The notes: generated by a model not told the origin, from the sequence alone. 64,000 nucleotides of DNA from Plumapathes pennacea (GCA_964036295.1 OZ038464.1:15616443-15680442), one strand, 5' to 3'; numbered from the stretch's first letter, positions 22,275-35,382 are shown. Program-made: numbers and translations.

Positions 22275-24034
22275 AATGGGTTATATGTTTTGGATAAATA
22301 TTTGTCGTTTAGAGGTCCAAAATACTGGTAAACCGCGGAATTGATCACTTTTAATATCGTGAGTTTCTTGAGCGTTTATTTTTTATTTTTTATTCTTTTT
22401 ATTTTTTGTGATATCTGGTTTTATAAACGTGATGGTTTTTATTATTAAAATGCCCACCGGTGTCGTCATCCTGATGTACTCATTTATGCCGGAACTATAG
22501 TTGGGACATAAAAGGTATTCTACGACGACTCGCTACTTTGGCAACACACAGACCGAGAGATGATAATGATAAAGATATCCGAAATATGAGCTATATAATA
22601 AAATTTCCAACTAACGGTAACTAGTATCAGAATGAGTTCAGAAGAAAAAATATTCGATACAGGTCATGTATTTACGACCCTAAGCTGTATTTGTCTTTCC
22701 ATCCTAGATGAGGATGCAGGTAAGAGGTTCAGTTCTTGATGTGCTTACGATGCCCTTTTAATTATAGTCGTCGCTGAAGCAGCTGAGTGAAGAGATCACA
22801 AATACTGAAAAAACAGTGACTGAGCAGAAAATAATAAATACTGTAGTTGACATTTTTAGAAGTCTAAACTATTGGGTATTAAAAATCATACGATACATAG
22901 GAAAGAAATCTGCGCACAACGTGTGAGCACTGGTTTTGCTGTAGCTAATTGGCTGAGTACGGTTAGGTTACCTGACTGTCACATGTGCGGTGATATTGCC
23001 ACAATTATTATAGGAATTAATTCTCGTTGTCGTGTTAGCACCTTTTCGTAGCATATCTTAAACTTCCTATTTCACCCGCTCTGGAACTGTTCTTGACGAT
23101 CTGTGATAATTGTATGTTTGAATGAACATTTTTTGTCCTGTAAATGTTCCAAGTAAAGAATGAGTGAATATCACAAAAGGCCAGGACACGGTTTTAAAAA
23201 GCCAACTAATAATTTATACGGGATTAAGCATATCTTTTCTTTCAAAGGCTGATTAAGTTAATCCTGGATTTAGTTCTAAACACTTGAGATACTTTTTAAG
23301 CCTGAAAACAAGAATTTGTGCTCCCAATTTAAATCGCGGCTTCGTCGATATGTGTAGAGCTAGAACCAGAGTTTTAGTTAGTATTTGATCAACATTCTGG
23401 CTACGAGCATGAGACCAAGAAATTGATTAATCCTGAGCTAGTTTAATCGAGCCTTGTAGAAAACTTAATACAGATGTAGCCTACTGACGTGCTTGGAAGA
23501 GGTATAGGCTCAGTGTTATAGAATTTTGCTATCGTTAAAAATGTTTCTGCAAAAATTACTGCTTACAAAACTACAGGTTTTTGAAACTAACAGTCGTGTC
23601 TTTTTTTCGGAATTCTATCTGCATCACTAAAAAAAAATCCTCGAGAATCTATGTATGTATAATAATAAATAATAATAATAGTAACTAATAATACATTTTT
23701 ACATCCGTTAACGACTACCTTTGAATATGAAGTAAATCTTTTTTTCTGAGTTTAAACTTTCTCGAATTGAGCGGATGTCCCGACTCTACCTGGCAAGTTT
23801 GTTTGTCAAGGTGCCCACCAAAATATCTCAGCCTCGCCAACTGCGCATGAGTGTGAACTTGGTTTGTTTAAACCTCCTATAATACCAAGAGAAATATTGT
23901 CAGCTAGACAAACTTTCACCAACCGGCGATGTAGTTTTAGAAATTGTTAGATTAAGGCTGTTTTACCAGAATCCAGCCTCTTATGCAATGTATGTGAGTT
24001 CACATTAAAGTTAATTACTTTGTTTTTATTGAAG
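22275..24034 (+). repeat. Diverged array intron unit
   Basis: It contains recognisable but diverged landmarks of the ~1.5-kb unit: GGTCCAAAATACTGGTAAACC (22313), a GTGTCGTCATCCTGATGTA tract, GTGCTTGGAAGAG (23491), and from 23703 a close match to the standard pre-exon segment (CGTTAACGACTACC). There is no other exon. Confidence 0.65.
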
Positions 24035-24087
24035 GTGCTGATCTTCATGCTGTTGAGGTGGTCGGTCGGAACGCCCTTCACTATGCG

Positions 24088-27000
24088 ATACGATACGGTA
24101 CGATAATCTTTATTTAAACACGATAAGAGTTTAAGCATCAGCTTGTGGGGTCGTGTATAAAAACAAATAGTAATAAGCTAATCAGTAACCTATATTGAAA
24201 TTATTAATAACTAGTAAAACCTAACATTCCTATAATAAATATCTAAAAGTACTAATAATAATAACAGCAATAACAATGGCGTGCTAGTATAGTGTATAAT
24301 TAATAATATCTAAAATGTTCATTAAAATCTGGGATGGACTGGGCAGATAGGGCGTTAAAATCTATATTACAAAGTGTTTTTGTTCCTTTGGCCCTTTTCA
24401 CATACGTTGTAGCAGATAGTGTTTCATCGCAGGGTAAGTGCGCTGAAAGTGCGTTCCAAACTATAGGGCCCCTATGGGCTATAGAGTTTTTCATGAAATA
24501 GGTATTGAACCGGGGCACCTTGAGTTTGTTACTATTTCTGAAATTATAATTATTATTGGGTCTTTCTATAATGTGGGACATGCTGTTCGGTGCTAAATCA
24601 TGATATAGCTTGTACATTAGTTTCACTAAACTAGTTTTATATATAAAAAATAGGTTGTCCCATTTTGCCGTTCTCAGAACGTCCACTGTAGGCATATCCC
24701 ATGGGAGATTGAAAATAAGTTTGGCTGCTCTGCAGTGTAAGGATTCTAAGGAGTTGAAATTGTCCTTACAGGTGAAGCCATCCCAGACGGGTATCGCATA
24801 CGTTACTGAGGGTAGAATTACTTTAAAATATAAATCTAAAAGCGTTTGTCTGGGCAGAAATCTGCTTCTTTTGATCATATTTAATTTACTGGCGAAGCTC
24901 TTTTTTACTTCGCCCATGTGACGGGACCAAGTAAGTTTGTCATCAATTGTGACTGCGAGCAATCTGGAGTGTTTGACCCATCGTATTTCATGTGCTCCTA
25001 GTGTGAGTTTGTTGAGTGGGCCGATGAAGGAGCCTCGGTGGAGTAGCATCGCCTCACATTTCACGGGGTGCGGGATCATGGAGTTCGAATTACACCAAGT
25101 ATACAGCTCGTCGAGCGAATTGTTGAGCAGTTCAGTAACTTCGTCCACAGAGTCGCCAATACAATAGAGTGTTGTGTCGTCCGCGTACATAAAGACTGTC
25201 CCAGAGGTGACCGCCAGCGGCAAGTCGTTTGTATACAATGTGAACAAGGACGGGCCGAGGACGGAGCCCTGCGGTACACCGCAGGTCACTTCAGCGTAAT
25301 CTGACCTTTGTCCGTTTATGGTGGTGTACTGCTGTCTTTGCCCTAGGTAGTCTTTCAGCCACGATAGTAGACATCCGGTGATTCCAAAACAGTGTTCAAG
25401 TTTGCTCGTAAGTCTGAGATGTGATACACTATCGAACGCTTTCTGGAAATCGATGAAGACTACGCCGACAACTTTTTTGGAATCAAGGGCTTTTCTCCAG
25501 ATCTCAGTTAAATTGACCAGTAATAGGTCTGTGGAGTGTCCCTTCCTGTATGCCCATTGATGTTCTGTGACCAGTTGGTTGTCTGTGAAGACGTGTTGAA
25601 CAATACTGTCTGTTACGCATGATTCGATGATTTTACTAGGTACACTTAAAATTGACAACGGTCGGTAGTTTCCACACTCTGTTTCATCCTCTTTCTTGAA
25701 CACCGGGTTTACCCTCGCTGTTTTCCATGCACTGTAGACGGTTCCACTGTTTATGCTGTGCGAGTACAGATCTGTGAGTGGTGGTGCGATTGCCGGTCCA
25801 GCTAGTTTCAATAGCTTGGGCGATATTCCATCCGGGCCCGTTGACTTATTGGTCTTCAGTGATGCAAGTTTCTTTTCAATGTTACTATTCTGTAAGCATA
25901 TTTCAGATGTCTTCTGGACTTGGTCTTTCTTTTGTTTGTCAGACAGTGGCAGTGACGGGCAATTCATAGTCAGGGTTTTTCCAATGGTAGCAAAGAATGT
26001 ATTCATCAAGTTTGCTTTTTCTTTGTCGTCTACAGCAAGGCTTTTGTCATCGCGTTTCAGTGGACCAATGCTTTCCTTTACCTTGGGATTAGTCGCCTTT
26101 TTTAACAGTTTCCAATATGCGGTTGATGACTTGACTTCGGCCAGTTTATCATGGAAGTATGAGGCTTTAGCCCTCCTGATTTCTGAAGTTATTTCATTTC
26201 TGAGTCGTTTGTAATCAGCCCATATCTCATTGTTCTTTGTGTCGACAGCTCTTTTGAAGAGTTTATATCTACGATTCATCTTCAGCCTTATGGTATTGCT
26301 GATCCACGGAGCCGACAAGCTTCTCACCTTGACGTCCTTGTACGGGGCGTGCATATCACAAATATTTTCAAACAAGTGCTCCCAGGACCAAAGGACATCG
26401 TCACTATCATCAAATACCCTAGAGACATGGAACGGCACGCGTTGAATATCGTTTCTGAATTCGTCAGCGTTGAAGTTCTTGAAGTTCCTGATCCTTATAA
26501 TTTTCGGCGGTGGTCTCTTGTTTGTAAGTTTGATTGTAGCATAGACCAGGCTGTGGTCCGATATTCCCAGAGGTAGGACACCGGCTTTACGCACTAGATT
26601 CGCCTTTGTTGTTACAATTAGATCTATTAAGGATTCAGATTCAGGTGTCACTCGAGTGGGATCCTTGATGACATTCTGCATGTTATATAGATCAAGTATG
26701 TTTAGTAAAGTTTTGGTCTTTAGTTGGATGTTGGACGAGTTTGCGTTGATCATATTGCAGTTGAGATCACCAAGTAGGAATATATGACTAGATTTCAGCC
26801 ATGCCTTTTCGAGGACCTCATTAAAGTGTTTGAAGAAGTTATGTGATTCCAGTTCCGATCTGTATATCACTGAGAACAGGGTAGTATTCGTTGGGAAGTT
26901 GACCTGTATCCAAATAGCTTCTAGTTCGCTTCTGGTTAAATCCCTTCGATATGTGACTTTGTGGTGTTCCGCATAATATAGCACACAACCCCCACCTTTG

Positions 27001-27937
27001 CGCTTTGACCGATCAAGGCGGGAGAATTTAAGGCCGTTTATGTGTAGCTCATTATCGGCGATGGTCGAGTTTAGATGGCTTTCAGTGATTCCTAGGATGT
27101 CGAATTTGCAGATTTGTTGGAGGACCCGTAGCTCGTCGATTTTATTTCGGAGACTGCAGATATTCAGGTGTCCCACTCTGAGGTCGCTAGGAGTGGTATG
27201 AAGGTCATTAGCTGCTCTAGTTAGATGATCCACGGTGTTTTGTTCAGCGGGTGGATCCAGTGGCGGATCATTCACACTGCCAGGATCTATGCTAGTTCTG
27301 CTGCTCTGGTTAGGTGTTCCACGATGATCCGCGGTGTTGTGTTCATCGAGCAGGTTCGGTGGAAATACGTTGTCAGGATCCGTCTCAGTACACAGATCCA
27401 TCGTGTTAAAAACGGCAGAGAGCATAATGAACATGTCCAGTCTAGTAGAGGATTGTCTAAGTAGTACTTAAACGCCGCTTTGGACAGGTGAAGACATTTA
27501 GCGTGTGTCCAGTAGTTGCACTCCGTGCACAAGATGGCGTCTTGGTTGTTTCTGACGTTCTTGTCGCATTCTTTGCATGGATATTTTGGAGTCAATTGCC
27601 TCCGGGGTCCAGGGTTGCTTTGTATGTCGCCACAAAGAGCTAATCGTGTTATCTGGAAGCTGCTGGTACCGCTTGTAGTTCGGAGGATTCGGGGCGCTAG
27701 ATAGAATTTACCACGTCGGCTTCGGCTATTGTTTGGTTTGTGCTCGAAGTTCGGTTCTTGCAGGTTTCTTGTTGTCAATTCAATCTTATTTCCTTTTTGG
27801 TAGGTTGGGTCATCAGTTTTGATTATACTGGTGACGTTACTGTAGGTTGATACGATGGCATAAACCCATAGGGCAACAAGCACTAGCGAGCGCGTGAAAT
27901 GCCTGCCGGCCGCCATCTTGCCGCCTCCCTCCCAGCG
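24088..27937 (-). mobile_element. CR1/L2-like LINE, nearly full length
   Basis: On the minus strand it begins near 27937 with a very short leader, has its start codon at 27916, and ends in an AATAAAG-containing 3' end with a short GTATCG/TACGAT tail near 24088-24110. GCG at 24085-24087 and 27935-27937 is a possible 3-bp target duplication; very short or absent duplications fit CR1/L2 elements. Its position inside an otherwise intact 198-bp exon fixes the boundaries precisely. Confidence 0.88.
24300..27916 (-). pseudogene. LINE polyprotein: 2A-like peptide, PHD finger, endonuclease, reverse transcriptase
   Basis: The N-terminal part (from 27916) has a hydrophobic segment at residues 10-24, a 2A-like motif LCGDIQSNPGP (about 94-104, 27605-27643) and a C4HC3 PHD-type zinc finger (114-165, 27422-27577). 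The frame then shifts: the second frame (27434-24300, 1044 codons) carries an APE-type endonuclease (HLNICSLRNK, ITESHLN, LLGDLNCN, SDHSLVYA) and a reverse transcriptase (YRPLSI, FIDFQKAFDSV, GVPQGSVLGP, YADD at about residue 750 of that frame). The shift lies at a five-A run near 27409-27413; a single indel would explain it. Motif order and YADD fit the CR1/L2 group. The enzyme domains look intact, so decay is slight and the insertion young. Confidence 0.88.
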
Positions 27938-29385
27938 TGTCAGTCTGGTGACGTGGCGACGATAGAGTTGTTTTTGGACAAAGGATTTAAGATTGAATGC
28001 GTTGACAAGCAAGGTTCCACCCCACTCCTGCTTGCAGCGGCAAAAGGCCTTGCGAACATTGTAACTTTCCTGCTGTCAAAAGGTAATGGGTCCATCTAAG
28101 CGAGTGTTGCAAGTCAAAAGAGTTATTATCGTTTTACGTCAGTTGGATAACAATTTGTCGTTTTGAAGGTCCAAAATACCGGTAAACCGTGGATTTAGAT
28201 CACTTCCAATAGTGTGACGTATTTGAGCACATGTTTTGCGATTCCTGGATTAAAAAACATGGTGTTTTCATTACTAGAAAGCCCACTGGTGTCAACATCC
28301 TGGTGTAGCGTAGTGTCGCTTATGCAGAGCCGGGACTGTACTTGGGATATTAAGATATTCGACGATAATATATAGTGTTCGGCGACATAGACCAAAAGAG
28401 ACTGAGGAGCGTGACTCCTCTAGTTGTGAACAAGACTTTCACATTTTGAGTCTTAACGAAGAGAAACCGTGTGTCAACATCCTGGTGTAACGTAGTGTCA
28501 CTTATGGGGAGCCGGGACTGTACTTGGGATATTAAGACATTTGACGATATATAGTTCGGCGACATAGATCAAAAGAGACTGAGGAGCGTGACGTCTCTAG
28601 TTGTGACCAAGACTTTCACATTTTGAGTCTTAACGAAGAGAAACATATATATAAAACACCTAATATAGGAGGAACCTACTCATGCTTGGAACAGCTAGGG
28701 TCAGAGTGTTATAAAATGTTGCTGTCGTTAATTAATGTACACCTCTAAAAAGAAAACCCTCGATATTTGATAGTTTATGGATTATAGTAGGATACTAAAA
28801 GCCATCATGAGCGGGATTTGGCGCAATCAATAAGTCGTTGTGAGAAGCGCTTTTTAACTTACTAGATACGGAGTTGTAACTGCTACTGGTCTTACTTTAT
28901 CTTCTTTTTTTTTTTTGATATTATTTTAACCATTGGTGACTTTCCGTGAGAAGTTGGAATACGCGCTATTAGAAAGGAGCACGGGAAAGTAAAGAAGAAT
29001 TTTTTAGCCACTTTTACAGTCATGAGCAGTAGCTAATGAGACGTTTTGATTTCCGTTAACGACTACCCTTGAACATGAAGAAAATCTTTTTTTCTGAGTT
29101 TAAGTTTTTGTCGAATTGAGCGGATGTCCCGACTCTGCCCAGGGAAGTTTGATTGTCAAGGGGCCCACCAAAATATCTCAGCCTCGCCAACTGCGCATGA
29201 GTGTGAACTTGGTTTGTTTAAACCTCCTATAATACCAAGAGAAATATTGTCAGCTAGACAAACCTTCACCAACCGGCGATGTAGTTTTAGAAATTGTTAG
29301 ATTAAGGCTGTTTTACCAGAATCCATGCAGCCTCTTATGCAATGTATGTGAGTTCACAAAGTTAATTACTTTGCTTTTATTGAAG

Positions 29386-29583
29386 GTGCTGATCTTCGTG
29401 CTGTTTCGTCTCTCGATCGGAACGCCCTTCACTATGCGTGTCAGTCTGGTGACGTGGCGACGATAGAGTTGTTTTTGGACAAAGGATTTAAGATTGAATG
29501 CGTTGACAAGCAAGGTTCCACCCCACTCCTGCTTGCAGCGGGAAAAGGCCATGCCAACACTGTAACTTTCCTGCTGTCAAAAG
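29386..29583 (+). CDS. Array ankyrin exon 2
   Basis: 66 codons, phase 1 at both ends, acceptor TTTTATTGAAG, donor AAAAG|GTAATG. Two ankyrin repeats: DRNALHYACQSGDVATIEL and QGSTPLLLAAGKGHANTVT, each closing with FLDKG or LLSKG. The frame is open throughout. The acceptor is AAG rather than CAG but is constant in all copies. The exon can join in frame to any other unit and to 18009-18218. Confidence 0.82.
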
Positions 29584-30884
29584 GTAATGGGTCCATCTAA
29601 GCGAGTGTTGCAAGTCAAAAGAGTTATTATCGTTTTACGTCAGTTGGATAACAATTTGTCGTTTTGAAGGTCCAAAATACCGGTAAACCGTGGATTTAGA
29701 TCACTTCCAATAGTGTGACGTTTTTGAGCACATGTTTTACGATTTCTGGATTAAAAAACATGGTGTTTTCGTTACTAGAAAGCCCACTGGTGTCAACATC
29801 CTGGTGTAGCGTAGTGTCACTTATGCAGAGCCGGGACTGTACTTGGGATATTAAGATATTCGACGATAATATATAGTTCGGCGACATAGACCAAAAGAGA
29901 CTGAGGAGCGTGACTCCTCTAGTTGTGAACAAGACTTTCACATTTTGAGTCTTAACGAAGAGAAACCGTGTGTCAACATCCTGGTGTAACGTAGTGTCAC
30001 TTATGGGGAGCCGGGACTGTACTTGGGATATTAAGACATTTGACGATATATAGTTCGGCGACATAGATCAAAAGAGACTGAGGAGCGTGACGTCTCTAGT
30101 TGTGACCAAGACTTTCACATTTTGAGTCTTAACGAAGAGAAACATATATATAAAACACCTAATATAGGAGGAACCTACTCATGCTTGGAACAGCTAGGGT
30201 CAGAGTGTTATAAAATGTTGCTGTCGTTAATTAATGTACACCTCTAAAAAGAAAACCCTCGATATTTGATAGTTTATGGATTATAGTAGGATACTAAAAG
30301 CCATCATGAGCGGGATTTGGCGCAATCAATAAGTCGTTGTGAGAAGCGCTTTTTAACTTACTAGATACGGAGTTGTAACTGCTACTGGTCTTACTTTATC
30401 TTCTTTTTTTTTTTTGATATTATTTTAACCATTGGTGACTTTCCGTGAGAAGTTGGAATACGCGCTATTAGAAAGGAGCACGGGAAAGTAAAGAAGAATT
30501 TTTTAGCCACTTTTACAGTCATGAGCAGTAGCTAATGAGACGTTTTGATTTCCGTTAACGACTACCCTTGAACATGAAGAAAATCTTTTTTTCTGAGTTT
30601 AAGTTTTTGTCGAATTGAGCGGATGTCCCGACTCTGCCCAGGGAAGTTTGATTGTCAAGGGGCCCACCAAAATATCTCAGCCTCGCCAACTGCGCATGAG
30701 TGTGAACTTGGTTTGTTTAAACCTCCTATAACACCAAGAGAAATATTGTCAGCTAGACAAACCTTCACCAACCGGCGATGTAGTTTTAGAAATTGTTAGA
30801 TTAAGGCTGTTTTACCAGAATCCATGCAGCCTCTTATGCAATGTATGTGAGTTCACAAAGTTAATTACTTTGCTTTTATTGAAG

Positions 30885-31082
30885 GTGCTGATCTTCGTGC
30901 TGTTTCGTCTCTCGATCGGAACGCCCTTCACTATGCGTGTCAGTCTGGTGACGTGGCGACGATAGAGTTGTTTTTGGACAAAGGATTTAAGATTGAATGC
31001 GTTGACAAGCAAGGTTCCACCCCACTCCTGCTTGCAGCGGGAAAAGGCCATGCCAACACTGTAACTTTCCTGCTGTCAAAAG
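30885..31082 (+). CDS. Array ankyrin exon 3
   Basis: Same exon as copy 2; I see no coding difference by eye (SSLDRN, GKGHANTV). The surrounding intron differs at only a few positions, such as a T for A in the GGATTTAAAAACATGG tract. Recent duplication or homogenisation. Confidence 0.82.
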
Positions 31083-32385
31083 GTAATGGGTCCATCTAAG
31101 CGAGTGTTGCAAGTCAAAAGAGTTATTATCGTTTTACGTCAGTTGGATAACAATTTGTCGTTTTGAAGGTCCAAAATACCGGTAAACCGTGGATTTAGAT
31201 CACTTCCAATAGTGTGACGTTTTTGAGCACATGTTTTACGATTTCTGGATTTAAAAACATGGTGTTTTCGTTACTAGAAAGCCCACTGGTGTCAACATCC
31301 TGGTGTAGCGTAGTGTCACTTATGCAGAGCCGGGACTGTACTTGGGATATTAAGATATTCGACGATAATATATAGTTCGGCGACATAGACCAAAAGAGAC
31401 TGAGGAGCGTGACTCCTCTAGTTGTGAACAAGACTTTCACATTTTGAGTCTTAGCGAAGAGAAACCGTGTGTCAACATCCTGGTGTAACGTAGTGTCACT
31501 TATGGGGAGCCGGGACTGTACTTGGGATATTAAGACATTTGACGATATATAGTTCGGCGACATAGATCAAAAGAGACTGAGGAGCGTGACGTCTCTAGTT
31601 GTGACCAAGACTTTCACATTTTGAGTCTTAACGAAGAGAAACATATATATAAAACACCTAATATAGGAGGAACCTACTCATGCTTGGAACAGCTTGGATC
31701 AGAGTGTTATAAAATGTTGCTGTCGTTAATTAATGTACACCTCTAAAAAGAAAACCCTCGATATTTGATAGTTTATGGATTATAGTAGGATACTAAAAGC
31801 CATCATGAGCGGGATTTGGCGCAATCAATAAGTCGTTGTGAGAAGCGCTTTTTAACTTACTAGATACGGAGTTGTAACTGCTACTGGTCCTACTTTATCT
31901 TTCTTATTTATCTTTCATATTATTTTAACCATTGGTGACTTTTCGTGAGAAGTTGGAATACGCGCTATTAGAAAGGAGCAGGGGAAAGTAAAGAAGGAAT
32001 TATTTAGCCACTTTTACAGTCATGAGCAGTAGCTAATGAAACCTTTTGATTTCCGTTAACGACTACCCTTGAACATGAAGTAAATTTTTTTTTCTGAGTT
32101 TAAGTTTTTGTCGAATTGAGCGGATGTCCCGACTCTGCCCAGGGAAGTTTGATTGTCAAGGGGCCCACCAAAATATCTCAGCCTCGCCAACTGCGCATGA
32201 GTGTGAACTTGGTTTGTTTAAACCTCCTATAACACCAAGAGAAATATTTTCAGCTAAACAAACGTTCACCAACCGGCGATGTAGTTTTAGAAATTGTTAG
32301 ATTAAGGCTGTTTTACCAGAATCCATGCAGCCTCTTATGCAATGTATGTGAGTTCACAAAGTTAATTACTTTGCTTTTATTGAAG

Positions 32386-32583
32386 GTGCTGATCTTCGTG
32401 CTGTTTCGTCTCTCGATCGGAACGCCCTTCACAGAGCGTGTGAGTCTGGTGACGTGGCGACGATAGAGTTGTTTTTGGACAAAGGATTTAAGATTGAATG
32501 CGTTGACAAGCAAGGTTCCACCCCACTCCTGCTTGCAGCGGGAAAAGGCCATGCCAACACTGTAACTTTCCTGCTGTCAAAAG
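32386..32583 (+). CDS. Array ankyrin exon 4
   Basis: 66 codons, phase 1 at both ends. It differs from copies 2 and 3 in the first repeat, where LHRACESGD replaces LHYACQSGD. The changed positions are on the first helix of the repeat, so the binding surface could differ. Second repeat as copy 2. Confidence 0.82.
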
Positions 32584-33882
32584 GTAATGGGTCCATCTAA
32601 GCGAGTGTTGCAAGTCAAAAGAGTTATTATCGTTTTACGTCAGTTGGATAACAATTTGTCGTTTTGAAGGTCCAAAATACCGGTAAACCGTGGATTTAGA
32701 TCACTTCCAATAGTGTGACGTTTTTGAGCACATGTTTTACGATTTCTGGATTAAAAAACATGGTGTTTTCGTTACTAGAAAGGCCAGTGGTGTCAACATC
32801 CTGTTGTAGCGTAGTGTCACTTATGCAGAGCCGGGATTGTACTTGGGATATTAAGATATTCGACGATAATATATAGTTCGGCGACATAGACCAAAAGAGA
32901 CTGAGCGTGACTCCTCTAGTTGTGAACAAGACTTTCACATTTTGAGTCTTAGCGAAGAGAAGCCGTGTGTCAACATCCTGGTGTAACGTAGTGTCATTTA
33001 TGGGGAGCCGGGACTGTACTTGGGATATTAAGACATTTGACGATATATAGTTCGGCGACATAGATCAAAAGAGACTGAGGAGCGTGACGTCTCTAGTTGT
33101 GACCAAGACTTTCACATTTTGAGTCTTAACGAAGAGAAACATATATATAAAACACCTAATATAGGAGGAACCTACTGATGCTTGGAACAGCTAGGGTCAG
33201 AGTGTTATAAAATGTTGCTGTCGTTAATTAATGTACACCTCTAAAAAGAAAACCCTCGATATTTGATAGTTTATGGATTATAGTAGGATACTAAAAGCCA
33301 TCATGAGCGGGATTTGGCGCAATCAATAAGTCGTTGTGAGAAGCGCTTTTTAACTTACTAGATACGGAGTTGTAACTGCTACTGGTCCTACTTTATCTTT
33401 CTTATTTATCTTTCATATTATTTTAACCATTGGTGACTTTCCGTGAGAAGTTGGAATACGCGCTATTAGAAAGGAGCACGGGAAAGTAAAGAAGGAATTA
33501 TTTAGGCACTTTTACAGTCATGAGCAGTAGCTAATGAAACTTTTTGATTTCCGTTAACGACTACCCTTGAACATGAAGTAAATCTTTTTTTCTGAGTTTA
33601 AGTTTTTGTCGAATTGAGCGGATGTCCCGACTCTGCCCAGGGAAGTTTGATTGTCAAGGGGCCCACCAAAATATCTCAGCCTCGCCAACTGCGCATGAGT
33701 GTGAACTTGGTTTGTTTAAACCTCCTATAATACCAAGAGAAATATTGTCAGGTAAAGAAACGTTCACCAACCGGCGATGTAGTTTTAGAAATTGTTAGAT
33801 TAAGGCTGTTTTACCAGAATCCAGCCTCTTATGCAATGTATTTGAGTTCACATTAAAGTTAATTACTTTGTTTTTATTGAAG

Positions 33883-34080
33883 GTGCTGATCTTGATACTG
33901 TTGGGTTTCTCGGTCAGAACGCCCTTCACTATGCGTGTCAGTCTGGTGACGTGGCGACGATAGAGTTGTTTTTGGACAAAGGATTTAAGATTGAATGCGT
34001 TGACAAGCAAGGTTCCACCCCACTCCTGCTTGCAGCGAGAGAAGGCCATGCGAACACTGTAACTTTCCTGCTGTCAAAAG
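33883..34080 (+). CDS. Array ankyrin exon 5
   Basis: 66 codons, phase 1 at both ends. The N-terminal segment is ADLDTVGFLGQN rather than ADLRAVSSLDRN, and the second repeat has AAREGHANTV rather than AAGKGHANTV. The upstream flank also differs from copies 2-4 (CACATTAAAGTTAATT rather than CACAAAGTTAATT), a type shared with copies 1 and 6. Confidence 0.82.
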
Positions 34081-35382
34081 GTAATGGGTCCATCTAAGCG
34101 AGTGTTGCAAGTCAAAAGAGTTATTATCGTTTTACGTCAGTTGGATAACAATTTGTCGTTTTGAAGGTCCAAAATACCGGTAAACCGTGGATTTAGATCA
34201 CTTCCAATAGTGTGACGTATTTGAGCACATGTTTTGCGATTCCTGGATTAAAAAACATGGTGTTTTCATTACTAGAAAGCCCAGTGGTGTCAACATCCTG
34301 TTGTAGCGTAGTGTCACTTATGCAGAGCCGGGATTGTACTTGGGATATTAAGATATTCGACGATAATATATAGTTCGGCGACATAGACCAAAAGAGACTG
34401 AGGAGCGTGACTCCTCTAGTTGTGAACAAGACTTTCACATTTTGAGTCTTAGCGAAGAGAAACCGTGTGTCAACATCCTGGTGTAACGTAGTGTCATTTA
34501 TGGGGAGCCGGGACTGTACTTGGGATATTAAGACATTTGACGATATATAGTTCGGCGACATAGATCAAAAGAGACTGAGGAGCGTGACGTCTCTAGTTGT
34601 GACCAAGACTTTCACATTTTGAGTCTTAACGAAGAGAAACATATATATAAAACACCTAATATAGGAGGAACCTACTCATGCTTGGAACAGCTTGGATCAG
34701 AGTGTCATAAAATGCTGCTGTCGTTAATTAATGTACACCTCTAAAAAGAAACCCTCGATATTTGATAGTTTATGGATTATAGGTAGGATACTAAAAGCCA
34801 TCATGAGCGGGATTTGGCGCAATCAATAAGTCGTTGTGAGAAGCGCTTTTTAACTTACTAGATACGGAGTTGTAACTGCTACTGGTCCTACTTTATCTTT
34901 CTTATTTATCTTTCATATTATTTTAACCATTGGTGACTTTCCGTGAGAAGTTGGAATACGCGCTATTAGAAAGGAGCAGGGGAAAGTAAAGGAGGAATTA
35001 TTTAGCAACTTTTACAGTCATGAGCAGTAGCTAATGAAACTTTTTGATTTCCGTTAACGACTACCCTTGAACATGAAGTAAATCTTTTTTTCTGAGTTTA
35101 AGTTTTTGTCGAATTGAGCGGATGTCCCGACTCTGCCCAGGGAAGTTTGATTGTCAAGGGGCCCACCAAAATATCTCAGCCTCGCCAACTGCGCATGAGT
35201 GTGAACTTGGTTTGTTTAAACCTCCTATAATACCAAGAGAAATATTGTCAGGTAAAGAAACGTTCACCAACCGGCGATGTAGTTTTAGAAATTGTTAGAT
35301 TAAGGCTGTTTTACCAGAATCCAGCCTCTTATGCAATGTATTTGAGTTCACATTAAAGTTAATTACTTTGTTTTTATTGAAG

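Larger units (their letters stand above)
24035..28082 (+). pseudogene. Array ankyrin exon 1, split by LINE
   Basis: The exon is present as 24035-24087 and 27938-28082: 53 + 145 = 198 bases, exactly the length of the uninterrupted copies. The left part ends RNALHYA, the right part begins CQSGDVATIELFL, and the last repeat has AAAKGLANIVTFLL. The break holds a 3.85-kb LINE in antisense. Unless spliced around, this exon cannot be used; flanking phase-1 introns would let the gene skip it without frame loss. Confidence 0.9.

Noticed and set aside
24610..27464. Many plus-strand frames across the LINE
   Set aside because: Shadows of the minus-strand reverse transcriptase polyprotein.
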